From positions 1-64,000 of the forward strand of contig DATGLH010000085.1 of assembly GCA_035294225.1 (NCBI GenBank): a DNA stretch of 64,000 nt, in the 5' to 3' direction. The notes under the pieces are model-generated. The model was given only the letters and a program-made list of their open reading frames with translations. It had not been told where the DNA came from and ran no database searches. Positions within the stretch are counted from its first letter, which is position 1. The number at the start of each line of letters is the position of its first letter. The position numbers and the translations under genes are program-made. Below, in pieces: positions 1-8,686 of this stretch. The stretch is from Trebonia sp035294225. Its GTDB lineage: Bacteria > Actinomycetota > Actinomycetes > Streptosporangiales > Streptosporangiaceae.

Positions 1-82
1 GGCCGCCCGCGCCCCCGGCCGGCCCGGTAGCCCTCCGCCGGGGCGATCAGTGAGCGGCGATCTTCGGGATCCCGGGACTCCA

Positions 83-1162
83 TCACCGCAGAATCGTTTC
101 CAGCAGGTCCGTCCCTAGCCTGCTGACTTCCGACAGCGCCAGCCGGTAATAGACGAGGTTACCGTCTCGTGCCGCCTCGACCAGGCCCACCTGACGAAAG
201 GTCCTGAGCTGGCGGGATACGTGGGCGGGACTGCGCCCGGTGCGCCGGGCGATCTCGATTGTCGGCAACGCCTCGGCGGCGAGCATACGGGCCAGGGCGA
301 TATGGCCAGGGCTGGCCAGCACCGTGAGCCGACGCTGCACATCGGCGCGGCCGAGCGGACGCTGTCGTGCCGGGTGGCGGGGGTACTGGAAGATAGCGGG
401 CCAGCCGGCCTCGTGTTTGATCAGCACATGCGGGGCGATGAAGTCGCTTGCCATCACTAGGAGGGCCTGCTTGTCGAGGTTGATCTGGCCCTGGTGCAGC
501 ATGTCGAACACCAGCCGCTCCGGGTCATGGCCGCGGCTGGTCGCGGGCGAGAGCGCCTGAAGCGCGGGCGCGATACCAAGCCGTACCATCTGGAAGCGCT
601 GGACGCGCGCTTCGATGCTCAGCGCGCTTTCCTGTGCCGCCCAGTTGCCTCCCAGCAGCTCGGCGCCAGCTTCGCGCAGCAGGTGCAAGAGCTGTTCGCG
701 GAACCGTTCCCGGTCTGCGAGCAGCAGGGACGCCAGCTCGGCCGCGCATCCGCCGCGAGCCCTGGACCGCCGCATCAGCTCCGCGGCAGCGGCCGTGCGC
801 CGGCGCAGCGCGGAGAAGTCGCGGCCCGTGTAGCCGCCGCTGAGGCCCCAGGCAGCGAGCGTGTCGAATTCCTCGCCGGGGACCGACGCGATCGCGTCGA
901 GTTCGCGATCCAGCGATACCCCGAGCCCGAGCGGACCGGGAAACAGCAGGCGGGCGCGGTACGTGCCCCACAGGCAGGACCACCGGCTGAGTTTCCCGGC
1001 CAGCGCATCGGGGACGCGGTCGCGGATCTCCGTCAGCCGCTTGCGCTGGGCCGGGTGGTGGCCGGGCTCGGACAGCGCGTGCAGCAGCGCGGTGAGCTCG
1101 GCGAGCGGTGATACACCGAAGGACACGGCCTGCTCGGGCCGCGAGCCGAGGTAAAGCACCAC
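83..1162 (-). CDS. ArsR/SmtB-type transcriptional regulator (DUF5937-like N-terminus)
   Basis: 359 residues. The C-terminal 80 residues form a winged helix-turn-helix of ArsR type: the segment LPTIEIARRTGRSPAHVSRQ is the recognition region, followed by LRTFRQVGLVEAARDGNLVYYRL, which reads as the wing. The N-terminal 270 residues resemble the DUF5937 extension seen in actinobacterial ArsR-like regulators (opening MVLYLGSRPEQAVSFGVSPLAEL); its ligand is unknown to me. No metal-binding CxC motif is visible in the HTH, so metal sensing is not supported. The gene is divergent from the M20 amidohydrolase operon, with a perfect palindrome in the 92-base gap, so local repression of that operon is the likely role (inference). 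Confidence 0.85.
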   Translation of the reverse strand: MVLYLGSRPEQAVSFGVSPLAELTALLHALSEPGHHPAQRKRLTEIRDRVPDALAGKLSRWSCLWGTYRARLLFPGPLGLGVSLDRELDAIASVPGEEFDTLAAWGLSGGYTGRDFSALRRRTAAAAELMRRSRARGGCAAELASLLLADRERFREQLLHLLREAGAELLGGNWAAQESALSIEARVQRFQMVRLGIAPALQALSPATSRGHDPERLVFDMLHQGQINLDKQALLVMASDFIAPHVLIKHEAGWPAIFQYPRHPARQRPLGRADVQRRLTVLASPGHIALARMLAAEALPTIEIARRTGRSPAHVSRQLRTFRQVGLVEAARDGNLVYYRLALSEVSRLGTDLLETILR

Positions 1163-1195
1163 GCTCAGTTGCGCACACCGTTCTCAGATGCCGTG

Positions 1196-1215
1196 ATTAA
1201 CGCTGTCGCGTTAAT
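1196..1215. promoter_or_regulatory. Candidate operator: ATTAACGC-N4-GCGTTAAT palindrome
   Basis: Perfect 8-base inverted repeat with a 4-base centre (TGTC), placed between the divergent ArsR-type gene and the M20 operon. It is AT-richer than its surroundings, and its size fits a dimeric winged-helix regulator. A TATATA-like element lies just downstream at about 1236-1242, so a bound protein could block the operon promoter. Function is inferred. Confidence 0.6.
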
Positions 1216-1254
1216 GATACTGACGGCACGGGTGGGGATATATACGGTCGCCGC

Positions 1255-2478
1255 ATGACTGAAGCGGAGGACAGCCTGGCAGCGGGAACGCCGGGCGGGC
1301 TGCACGAGGCGATCCTCGCTCAGGTCCGCGGACTCGCGGGCCGGGCGCTGGATCTGAGCGCGCGGCTGCACAGCGAACCGGAGACAGCGTTCCAGGAGCG
1401 TCAGGCTGCGGCGCTGCTCACCGAATGGCTGGATAAGGAGGGCTTCGCCGTCGCACGCGGCGTCGCTGGACTGGAGACGGCGTTCGTCGGCTCGTACGGT
1501 GACGGCGGTCCGCGTATCGCTTTCCTGCTCGAATACGATGCATTGCCAGGGCTCGGTCATGGCTGCGGGCACAACCTGATCGCGGCCGGCGGCCTGACCG
1601 CCGCGACGGCCCTGGTCCGCGCGCTGCCCCGGGGAACGCCCGGGTCGATTCTGGTGATCGGCACGCCCGGGGAGGAAGGTGGCGGCGGGAAGGTCGTGGA
1701 ACTGGAGGCAGGCGTCTTCGACGGAATCGACGCGGCGCTGATGTTCCATCCCGCCGACCGCACCATCCCGTGGCGCCGGTCGCTGGCCTGCACGCACTTC
1801 CGTATCCGGTTCCGCGGCGTGGCCGCGCACGCGGCGAAGAACCCTGAGCAGGGCCAGAACGCGCTCGCCGCGGTCATCCAGTTCTTCGTCGCCACCGACG
1901 CGCTCCGCCAGCACATCGGCGACGGGGCCCGGATGCACGGGGTGATCACCAACGGCGGCACCGCTCCCAACGTGGTGCCGGACCTGACCGAGGCCGAGTT
2001 CCTGGTCCGTCATCCCAGCACCGACGGCGTGGTCGCGCTGGCCGCACGGGTCGCGGACTGCGCCCGGGCCGCGGCGCTCGCCACTGGCACGGCTGTGGAA
2101 ATCACCGAGCCCACGCCCCTGTACGAGGAACGCAACAACAACCACACGATCGCCAGCCGGATGGCCAGGTACCTGGCGGCCGTCGGCGTTGAGGTGAGCG
2201 AGCCGTCGCCGGACGATCCGGCGGGCAGTTCGGACATCGGGAATGTCAGCCAGCGGCTGCCGTGCATCCACCCGTACATCCGTATCGCGCCGCTCGGCAC
2301 GCCCGGCCACTCGGTGGCGATGCGGGAGGCCGCGGCGACGCCCGCCGCCGGCCAGATGATGCTCAAGGCCGCCGGCGCACTGGCCAGGACCGGCGCGGAC
2401 CTGCTGACGGATCCAGGTTTCCTGCGGCTGGCCGCGGATGAGTTCACGAAATCCGTCACCCAGGCGCGCACGGCATAA
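1255..2478 (+). CDS. M20-family amidohydrolase/peptidase
   Basis: 407 residues, full length for M20D-type amidohydrolases that cleave N-acyl amino acids or dipeptides using a dinuclear metal site. Visible motifs: EYDALPG (about 93-99), GHGCGHN (101-107), GTPGEEGGGGK (136-146, with the catalytic Glu pair) and a dimerisation domain from about 180 containing AAHAAKNPEQGQNA. No signal peptide, so the enzyme is cytoplasmic. It is the first gene of an operon with a binding protein, an M19 dipeptidase and an amino-acid-type ABC transporter. This suggests hydrolysis of an imported conjugate or dipeptide. The substrate cannot be told from sequence. Confidence 0.88.
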   Translation: MTEAEDSLAAGTPGGLHEAILAQVRGLAGRALDLSARLHSEPETAFQERQAAALLTEWLDKEGFAVARGVAGLETAFVGSYGDGGPRIAFLLEYDALPGLGHGCGHNLIAAGGLTAATALVRALPRGTPGSILVIGTPGEEGGGGKVVELEAGVFDGIDAALMFHPADRTIPWRRSLACTHFRIRFRGVAAHAAKNPEQGQNALAAVIQFFVATDALRQHIGDGARMHGVITNGGTAPNVVPDLTEAEFLVRHPSTDGVVALAARVADCARAAALATGTAVEITEPTPLYEERNNNHTIASRMARYLAAVGVEVSEPSPDDPAGSSDIGNVSQRLPCIHPYIRIAPLGTPGHSVAMREAAATPAAGQMMLKAAGALARTGADLLTDPGFLRLAADEFTKSVTQARTA

Positions 2479-2503
2479 GGAAGACAGGGAAAGGACACCA
2501 GCG

Positions 2504-3472
2504 ATGCGCAGACAAACACAGCGGCGCCCGGGCGGGCTGCTGCTCGCCGTCTCGGCTGCCTGCCTGGCGGCCGGCCTCGTGGCGGGCTGTGGTTCCGGCT
2601 CAAGTTCAGGTTCGAGTGCCAGCTCCGCCTCCGGCGGCACCGCGTCGCCCGCCGCCGCTAGGGTCCCGGCGGACGCGCCGCTGGCGCGGGATGTCCCGGC
2701 GGCATGGCGCGGCAAGACGCTCACGGTCGCGGTGACGGTGTTCCCGCCGTACGAGGTGCTCTCCGATGGCACGATCACCGGACTCGACCCCGGCCTGTAC
2801 CAGGCGCTTGGCAAGGAACTCGGCGTGCAGTTCCACATCGTGCAGGCGACGTTCGACTCGATCATCCCCGGCCTGCAGGCAGGACGGTACCAGGTTTCCT
2901 CACCGCTGGGGGACTTCGTGGAGCGGCAGAAGGTGCTCGACATGGCCGACTACGCGAAGGGATCCTCGTCGCTGCTGGTGCCCTCGTCCGCCACGTTCCG
3001 GCCGACGAACGTCATGCAGTTGTGCGGGCAGACCATCGGCATCGAGTCAGGCTCGGCGGAAACCGGCGTCACCTCGGTGCTGAGCCAGCGCTGCAAGGCC
3101 GCGGGCAGGCCGACGGTGACCGTCCGGATGTTCCCCGATGTCTCCTCTGCCGCCGTGGCCGCGACCAGCGGGCAGATCCGCGGCGTGCTCACGGACGCGG
3201 CGGCCAACGCGTATGCCGCACAGCAGGCCAAGGGCAAGTTCGACAACCTGCCGCTCAGTGGCGGGTCTGACATCCCCGGGTGGGGCGCCACCTTCGCGAT
3301 GGGCACGCCAAAGGGCTCTGGGCTGGCCGCCGCGCTGGTCGCCGGGCTGAGGCAGCTCGCGGCCAACGGCACGTACGACAAGATCTTCAGCAAGTACGGC
3401 CTGCTGTCCCTCGAGGCGATCCCAGCCAGCGACTTCAAGGTTGACGGGTCGACCGCGCATGAGGCGGGATGA
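2504..3472 (+). CDS. ABC transporter substrate-binding lipoprotein (polar amino acid family)
   Basis: 322 residues from the ATG at 2504, which has AAGG about 9 bases upstream; an earlier in-frame start at 2438 would place 22 charged residues before the signal peptide. The signal peptide has twin basic residues, a hydrophobic core and lipobox LVAGC with Cys29, followed by a Ser/Gly-rich linker. The mature part matches family 3 solute-binding proteins (LTVAVTVFPPYEVLSDGTI, then GLDPGLYQALGKELGVQ). It should sit on the outer face of the membrane and deliver ligand to the permease and ATPase encoded two and three genes downstream. Confidence 0.88.
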   Translation: MRRQTQRRPGGLLLAVSAACLAAGLVAGCGSGSSSGSSASSASGGTASPAAARVPADAPLARDVPAAWRGKTLTVAVTVFPPYEVLSDGTITGLDPGLYQALGKELGVQFHIVQATFDSIIPGLQAGRYQVSSPLGDFVERQKVLDMADYAKGSSSLLVPSSATFRPTNVMQLCGQTIGIESGSAETGVTSVLSQRCKAAGRPTVTVRMFPDVSSAAVAATSGQIRGVLTDAAANAYAAQQAKGKFDNLPLSGGSDIPGWGATFAMGTPKGSGLAAALVAGLRQLAANGTYDKIFSKYGLLSLEAIPASDFKVDGSTAHEAG

Positions 3473-3473
3473 C

Positions 3474-4694
3474 ATGAAGACCACCGGGATTCCCCCGTAT
3501 GGCTACCGCTCTTACCAGTACCTGGAACCGGGTACCGACTTCCCGGTGTTCGAGTTCCCGCCGGAAACCGGCCGGGTGCCCAGCCGCCAGGTGGCGGTGA
3601 GCGACGAGGAGGAGGCGCGGGTCCAGCGGCTGATGGACCGCGAGTTCGTCATCTCCCTGCACGACCACCCCACCCGGCGGCCCGACAGTGCCACCGCGGC
3701 AATCGCCTACCGCCGCGCCGGGCGGGACGTCACCGGGTACGCGGGACTCAGCCAGTCCGGCCTGGACGTCGTCTTCGACAACCTGATGAACGGCAGCAAC
3801 ATCATAACGTCGTCGGCGGGCTGGAAGTGGACCGACACCATCCACGACCTCGGCATGCGGCTGTGCGACCTCGCGCACCAGGACCTGGTCACGCCCGTCT
3901 ACCGTCTCAGCGACCTGCACCAGGTCAAGCGGGACGGCAAGATCGGCATGGTGCTCTGCCTGGAAGCGGTCACCGCGATCGAGAACGAGATCGACCGGCT
4001 GGATGTGCTCTACGGCCTCGGCATCCGGTCGGCCGGCCTGGTTTACAGCCAGGGCAACCAGGTCGGCGCCGGGCTCGCCGAGCCGTCGGATGCCGGGCTG
4101 ACGAACTTCGGCCGCCGCGTGGTGCGCCGTCTCAACCAGCTCGGCGTGCTCATCGACGTCTCGCATGCGGGGGACCGCACCTCGCTCGACGCGGTTGAGG
4201 CGAGCGAGGTGCCGATCGTGATCTCGCACGCCGGCGCCCGCGCGCTGTGGCCGACCGACCGGATGAAGCCCGACGACGTGATCAGGGCATGCGCGGCCGC
4301 CGGCGGCCTGATTGGCATCGAGGCTGCCCCGCACACCACGGTCACCAGGGAGCATCCCCGGCACAGCATCGACAGCGTGATGCAGCATTTCGAGTACTGC
4401 GCGGACCTGGTCGGCATCGACCACGTCACGTTCGGCCCGGACACGAACTTCGGCGATCACGTCGGCTGGCACAAGACGTTTTCCGCGCAGCTCGCCATGG
4501 GCGAACGGTCCCGGCCAGAACCCGAGCACGAGCGCGTGCCCTACGTCGATGGCATCGAGAACCCAGCCGAGGCCTTCCCCAACATCGTCCGCTGGCTGGT
4601 CAGCCACGGGTACGCGGACGGCGACATCGCCAAGGTGATCGGCCAGAACACGCTCCGCGTGCTCGCTCAGGTCTGGGACCGGAAGGCTGGCTGA
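3474..4694 (+). CDS. Membrane dipeptidase-like enzyme (peptidase M19)
   Basis: 406 residues from ATG 3474, one base after the preceding stop and with GAGGCGGGA as ribosome site. The M19 family (renal dipeptidase/amidohydrolase fold) hydrolyses dipeptides, including some with a D-residue, using two zinc ions. Candidate ligands are visible: LHDHP near residue 58, LCLEAV (Glu), DVSHAG and VISHAGARAL (two His), and GPDTNFGD. No signal peptide or membrane anchor, so cytoplasmic despite the family name. Its position inside a transporter operon with an M20 enzyme suggests that an imported dipeptide is split inside the cell. Confidence 0.85.
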   Translation: MKTTGIPPYGYRSYQYLEPGTDFPVFEFPPETGRVPSRQVAVSDEEEARVQRLMDREFVISLHDHPTRRPDSATAAIAYRRAGRDVTGYAGLSQSGLDVVFDNLMNGSNIITSSAGWKWTDTIHDLGMRLCDLAHQDLVTPVYRLSDLHQVKRDGKIGMVLCLEAVTAIENEIDRLDVLYGLGIRSAGLVYSQGNQVGAGLAEPSDAGLTNFGRRVVRRLNQLGVLIDVSHAGDRTSLDAVEASEVPIVISHAGARALWPTDRMKPDDVIRACAAAGGLIGIEAAPHTTVTREHPRHSIDSVMQHFEYCADLVGIDHVTFGPDTNFGDHVGWHKTFSAQLAMGERSRPEPEHERVPYVDGIENPAEAFPNIVRWLVSHGYADGDIAKVIGQNTLRVLAQVWDRKAG

Positions 4695-4695
4695 G

Positions 4696-5643
4696 ATGGC
4701 CGGCAAGCCGCTGCAGGCACCGGCGGCCGGGACCGGCCGCGATGTCGCTGTCCAGCCCCCGGGCGAGCGGAAGATCCGGCCCCGTCGGCATCCATGGCGC
4801 TGGGCCGGGGTCGCCGTCCTCGCGATTCTGGCCGCCATGCTCGCTCACTCATTCGCCAGCGACCAGGCGTTCGACTGGGGCGTCGTGGGCCAGTACATGA
4901 CGGCGGGCCCGGTCCTGGACGGGCTGCTGACCACGATCGAGCTGACGGCCATCACCATGGCCATCGGCATCGCCGGCGGCGTTCTGATCGCGGCGATGCG
5001 GCTGTCCCCCAATCCGGTCCTGTCCCGCGTCGCGTGGTTCTACGTCTGGCTGCTGCGCAGCGTCCCGCTGCTAGTGCAGCTGCTGTTCTGGTATAACCTC
5101 GGCGCGCTGTACCCGCGGCTGTCCTTCGGGGTACCGTTCGGGCCGGCCCTCGTCAGCGCCGGGTCCAACACGCTGATCAGCCCGTTCGCAGCCGCGATCC
5201 TGGGCCTTGGCCTGCACGAGGTCGCCTATATGGCCGAGATATTCCGCGGCGGCATCCTGTCGGTGCCTCACGGCCAGACCGAGGCGGCCCTGTCGCTGGG
5301 CATGACCCGCCGGGTCGCCCTGTTCCGTATCGTGCTGCCCCAGGCAGTGCGCGTCGTCATCCCGCCGACCGGCAGCGAAGTCATCAACGTGGTCAAGGGC
5401 AGTGCGCTGGTCAGCGTCATCACGCTCACCGACCTGCTCTACTCGGTGCAGAAGATCTACGCGGAGAACTACCTCGTCATCCCGCTGCTGCTGGTCGCGG
5501 TGATCTGGTACCTGATCCTCACCAGCCTGCTGTCTGCCGGGCAGTACCTGCTGGAGCGCCGGTTCGGCCGGAGCCTCGCCCGGACACCGCGCGCCGACTG
5601 GCGGCCATGGCGGCGCGGGATCCCTCCCCGGGAGGCATCGTGA
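4696..5643 (+). CDS. Amino-acid ABC transporter permease (HisM/GlnP type)
   Basis: 315 residues, one base after the M19 stop. After a basic cytoplasmic tail of about 40 residues there is a first membrane helix, then the binding-protein-dependent permease domain starting near GLLTTIELTAITMAIGIAGG. The EAA loop that contacts the ATPase is clear: SLGMTRRVALFRIVLPQAVR. It ends with a basic C-terminal tail. No second permease gene is present, so a homodimer is expected. It works with the neighbouring lipoprotein and ATPase. Confidence 0.88.
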   Translation: MAGKPLQAPAAGTGRDVAVQPPGERKIRPRRHPWRWAGVAVLAILAAMLAHSFASDQAFDWGVVGQYMTAGPVLDGLLTTIELTAITMAIGIAGGVLIAAMRLSPNPVLSRVAWFYVWLLRSVPLLVQLLFWYNLGALYPRLSFGVPFGPALVSAGSNTLISPFAAAILGLGLHEVAYMAEIFRGGILSVPHGQTEAALSLGMTRRVALFRIVLPQAVRVVIPPTGSEVINVVKGSALVSVITLTDLLYSVQKIYAENYLVIPLLLVAVIWYLILTSLLSAGQYLLERRFGRSLARTPRADWRPWRRGIPPREAS

Positions 5644-6425
5644 ACAACCCCGCGGCCGAGGCGCACGAGCCCATGGTGCGTGCCGTCGGCGTGCACAAAT
5701 CCTACGGGCACGTGCCGGTCCTGAACGGCCTCACCCTCGATGTCGCCGCCGGCGAGGTCCTGTGCCTGCTCGGCCCGAGCGGCTCGGGCAAGTCCACCTT
5801 CCTGCGCTGCATCAATCACCTCGAAGTGCCCGACTCCGGCTACATAACGGTGGCCGGCGAACTCATCGGCTACCGCGAGCAGGGAGAGTTCCTAGTCGAA
5901 GCGGGCGAACGGCAGATAGCGCGCAAGCGCGCCGAGATCGGCATGGTGTTCCAGCAGTTCAACCTGTTCTCCAACAAGACCGTGCTCGGCAACCTGATGG
6001 AGGCGCCGGTACGGGTACGCCGCGAGCCGAAGGCCGAGGTCGAGGAAAGAGCCCGTGCCAACCTGCGCCGGGTCGGGCTCGCGGGTCTCGCCGACCGGTA
6101 CCCGGGCCAGCTGTCCGGCGGCCAGCAGCAGCGGGTGGCCATCGCGCGGGCACTGACGATGCGTCCCAAGGTCATGCTGTTCGATGAGCCCACCTCGGCT
6201 CTCGACCCCGAACTGGTCGGTGAGGTCCTGGACGTCATGCGGGATCTCGCCGCCGACGGTATGACGATGGTTGTGGTGACGCACGAGATCGGTTTCGCCC
6301 GTGAGGTCGCCAGCAGGGTCGCGTTTCTCCACCAGGGGCAGATCGCCGAGATCGGCAGCCCGGCCAGCGTGATCGAGCATCCCTCGCACGAACGCACCCG
6401 TGCTTTCCTCGCTACCGTCCGGTGA
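5640..6425 (+). CDS. Amino-acid ABC transporter ATP-binding protein (GlnQ type)
   Basis: 261 residues from GTG 5640, which overlaps the permease stop as GTGA and has GGGAGG just upstream; an ATG at 5607 is in frame but lies deeper in the permease gene. Walker A GPSGSGKST, Q-loop VFQQFNLF, signature LSGGQQQR, Walker B VMLFDEPTSALD and the switch His in VVVTHEIGFA are all intact. An extra segment after strand 3 (GYREQGEFLVEAGERQIARK) is longer than in enteric GlnQ. It energises import by the permease above. Confidence 0.9.
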   Translation: MNNPAAEAHEPMVRAVGVHKSYGHVPVLNGLTLDVAAGEVLCLLGPSGSGKSTFLRCINHLEVPDSGYITVAGELIGYREQGEFLVEAGERQIARKRAEIGMVFQQFNLFSNKTVLGNLMEAPVRVRREPKAEVEERARANLRRVGLAGLADRYPGQLSGGQQQRVAIARALTMRPKVMLFDEPTSALDPELVGEVLDVMRDLAADGMTMVVVTHEIGFAREVASRVAFLHQGQIAEIGSPASVIEHPSHERTRAFLATVR

Positions 6426-6532
6426 GCCGTCGGCGGCACGCCGCTCCCGCCAGACCGTCCGTGCGCCGCATCGCCCGCCGAACTCGGCCCGGAGCGGATG
6501 GGCAGCCAGGCGCAACGCGGGCGGCTGAACTC

Positions 6533-6562
6533 TTGCGGATCGCTACATTACCCGCTAGTAAT
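6533..6562 (+). promoter_or_regulatory. Candidate sigma70-type promoter for the ferritin-like gene
   Basis: TTGCGG (6533-6538) and TAGTAA (6556-6561) are separated by 17 bases in a locally AT-richer stretch ending about 40 bases before the GTG start at 6600. Spacing is ideal and the hexamers are fair matches. Predicted only. Confidence 0.4.
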
Positions 6563-6599
6563 GAAGCGGGGCGTCCGGCGATCGCCAACGGAGGAACAC

Positions 6600-7703
6600 G
6601 TGAGCACCTATGACCTGTACACCGCACCGGTCCCGCCGGGCACCTGGGATGTGCCCGCGTCCGGAGCGGCCCGGTTCTCCTGGGAGTACGACGACGGCCG
6701 GCAGCGGCTGCTCGACCTGTACCAGCGCGGCAAGGACAAGCAGTGGGACGCCGCCAAGCGGATCGACTGGGACCAGCCGGTCGACCCGTCGAACGTCATG
6801 GAGGCCGGGGAGGAGATCACCCCGATCCACGGGTCGCGCCAGTGGGAGAAGCTGAACCAGGCCGAGCGGGATGAGGTCAAACACCACCTCTCGGCATGGC
6901 TGTTCAGCCAGTTCCTGCACGGGGAGCAGGGCGCGCTGACCGTGGCCGCGCGGATCGTCGAATCGGTGCCGGACATGGACTCGAAGTTCTACGCCGCGAC
7001 CCAGGCGATGGACGAGGCTCGCCACGTGGAGCTGTTCTCCCGGTTCGTGAAGGAGAAGATCGGCCTGTTCTACCCGGTCAATCCGGACCTGGCCAAGCTG
7101 CTCGCCGACGCGCTGAGCGACTCCCGCTGGGACATGCCGTACCTGGGCATGCAGGTGCTGATCGAGGGCCTGGCACTCGCCGCGTTCGGCGTCCACCGGG
7201 ACATCGCGGGAAACCCGCTCGTCAAGCAGGTGCTCGCGTACGTGATGCAGGACGAGGCCCGGCACGTGGCGTTCGGCCGGCTGGCACTGCGCGACTATTA
7301 CGCGCAGCTCACGTCGTCCGAACTCGCCGACCGCGAGGAGTTCGTGGTCGAGGGCTGCTACCTGATGCGCAACCGGTTCATCGCCAGGGAGGTATGGGAG
7401 CGCCTGGAGTTCGATGTGGCCGAGTGCGTGGAGTTCAGCGAGCGCTCTCCCGTGCAGCAGGCGTTCCGGCAGCTGCTGTTCAGCCGGATCGTGCCCTGCG
7501 TGAAGGACATCGGCCTGTGGGGGCCGAAGGTGCAGCGGGCGTATGTGGACCTCGGGGTGATGGACGCCGCCGACAGCGACCTCGACGCGCTGATGCGCGC
7601 CGACGAGGACATCGCCGACCGGCTGGAGCGCGAGCACGCCGCGGAGCTGGCCGCCCGCAAGCAGGAGGTCGACGCCGCGGTCGCCGCCGGCCGCGAGGGC
7701 TGA
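6600..7703 (+). CDS. Ferritin-like diiron protein (R2/oxygenase-type four-helix bundle)
   Basis: 367 residues from GTG 6600, preceded by GGAGG at 6591-6595; the in-frame ATG at 6498 would add 34 unlikely residues across the predicted promoter. Two copies of the diiron signature are present: HGEQGALT followed by MDEARHVELFSRF, and LIEGLALAAFG followed by QDEARHVAFGRLALRDYY. Together these give the E...ExxH...E...ExxH ligand set of ribonucleotide-reductase-like and ferritin-like enzymes. The reaction is unknown: it could be an oxygenase, oxidase or iron/oxygen-handling protein. No ferredoxin or reductase gene is adjacent. The gene stands alone. Confidence 0.8.
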   Translation: MSTYDLYTAPVPPGTWDVPASGAARFSWEYDDGRQRLLDLYQRGKDKQWDAAKRIDWDQPVDPSNVMEAGEEITPIHGSRQWEKLNQAERDEVKHHLSAWLFSQFLHGEQGALTVAARIVESVPDMDSKFYAATQAMDEARHVELFSRFVKEKIGLFYPVNPDLAKLLADALSDSRWDMPYLGMQVLIEGLALAAFGVHRDIAGNPLVKQVLAYVMQDEARHVAFGRLALRDYYAQLTSSELADREEFVVEGCYLMRNRFIAREVWERLEFDVAECVEFSERSPVQQAFRQLLFSRIVPCVKDIGLWGPKVQRAYVDLGVMDAADSDLDALMRADEDIADRLEREHAAELAARKQEVDAAVAAGREG

Positions 7704-7797
7704 GACGCGCGGGCGTGCGCGCCGGGCATGATGGTGAGACCGGCCTCGCCCGTTCCGCGCCTGGGCGCTTGGCCGCCCGGCAGGTTCCGCGTCGGCG

Positions 7798-8298
7798 TCA
7801 GATTCCCCTGTCCGTGCGCTGGCGTGCCTCTCGCGCCCGCGTGGTGATCTCCCGCAGGGTCCGGATGGTCGTCTCGACGTCGGCGGGGTCGAGCGGCGCG
7901 TACAGCGGCGCGGTCACGGCCGCGATCGGGCCGCGGATCGCCGCGCGCAGTTCCGCGGCCCGCGGCCGGCAGCCAGATCGTCCCGTCCGCCGTCGTGATC
8001 AGCCCGGCCGCGGCGAGGCCGTCGGCTAGTTCTCCGGCCGCCCGCATGTCCAGCCCGAGCCAGTAGCCGAGGTCGCGGATATAGCGATCCCGGGTGGCGA
8101 CGTCGCCCAGCGCGGTCAGCCGCTGTAGGGCCAGGTAGGTCTCGCGCGTGGTGCCGGCCTCGGCGAGCACGTCCGCCAGCAGCTTGGCCAGGGCCGCCTC
8201 GGCCTGGCCGACCACCTGGCCGATCACCTGGCCGATCACCTGGCCGATCAGCGTGGCGGCCGGGCCGACGGATGGGCGCCGGCTTGCGTCTGCGTCAC
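7798..8298 (-). pseudogene. Frameshifted MarR-like winged-helix regulator
   Basis: GTG 8298 has AAGGGAG upstream, but its frame meets TGA after 16 codons. The conserved body (QAEAALAKLLADVLAEAG through LAAAGLITTADGTIW) is in another frame from about 8262 to 7956. The C-terminus (ELRAAIRGPIAAVTAPLYAP, then PADVETTIRTLREITTRAR, ending DRGI-stop at 7798) is back in the starting frame. Two compensating one-base shifts are therefore needed, the second near 7953-7960 in a G/C run. Total length from start to stop is exactly 167 codons. This is either a real pseudogene or two sequencing errors. Confidence 0.6.
8204..8251. repeat. 12-base tandem repeat, four units (CTGGCCGATCAC)
   Basis: Four consecutive copies, the first and last each differing by one base. 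The repeat keeps frame within the MarR-like pseudogene body, where it encodes a repeated I-G-Q-V. It lies next to the inferred upstream frameshift, so slippage during replication could explain the damage. Confidence 0.8.
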
Positions 8299-8310
8299 CG
8301 TCTCGCTCCC

Positions 8311-8587
8311 TTGTGTGGCGTGCTCGACCGCCTGGAACATGCCGGCTTCGTGCGCCGTGAGCGAGACCCACACGACCGGCGGCGGGTGATCGTCCGCCTG
8401 GACGCCGCACGCGGCACGCGGCACGCGCGATGTGGCCCCGGTGTTCGCCCCGGTCGTCGCGGCCTGGCGCGCGGCCGCCGCGCGCTATACCGACGAGCTC
8501 AGGCTGATCCTCGGCTTCCAGAACCAGTTGGAGCAGATCATGCGCGACCGCCTGATCGAACTCCGCGGGGGCCCGCGGGCCAGGTGA
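8311..8587 (+). pseudogene. Truncated, frameshifted MarR-family regulator remnant
   Basis: The first frame gives the MarR recognition helix and wing, GVLDRLEHAGFVRRERDPHD then RRRVIVRLDAAR. A second frame starting near 8420 gives the C-terminal dimerisation helices RDVAPVFAPVVAAWRAAAAR and LGFQNQLEQIMRDRLIEL, ending at TGA 8585-8587. The N-terminal half of the protein is missing, and the remnant runs head-on into the other decayed MarR-like gene. It is not functional as it stands. Confidence 0.6.
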
Positions 8588-8686
8588 ATGTCACGTCAAG
8601 CCGCCCATGGCCGGCCGTATGCCGCATTCGCCCGGTGACAGTACGCATTGGTGTAGCCGGGCCTTAAGCATGGGTACGGTGACCAT

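Noticed and set aside
1165..2943. Long minus-strand frame overlapping the M20 operon
   Set aside because: The plus-strand M20 and lipoprotein genes have full motifs; the minus frame has none.
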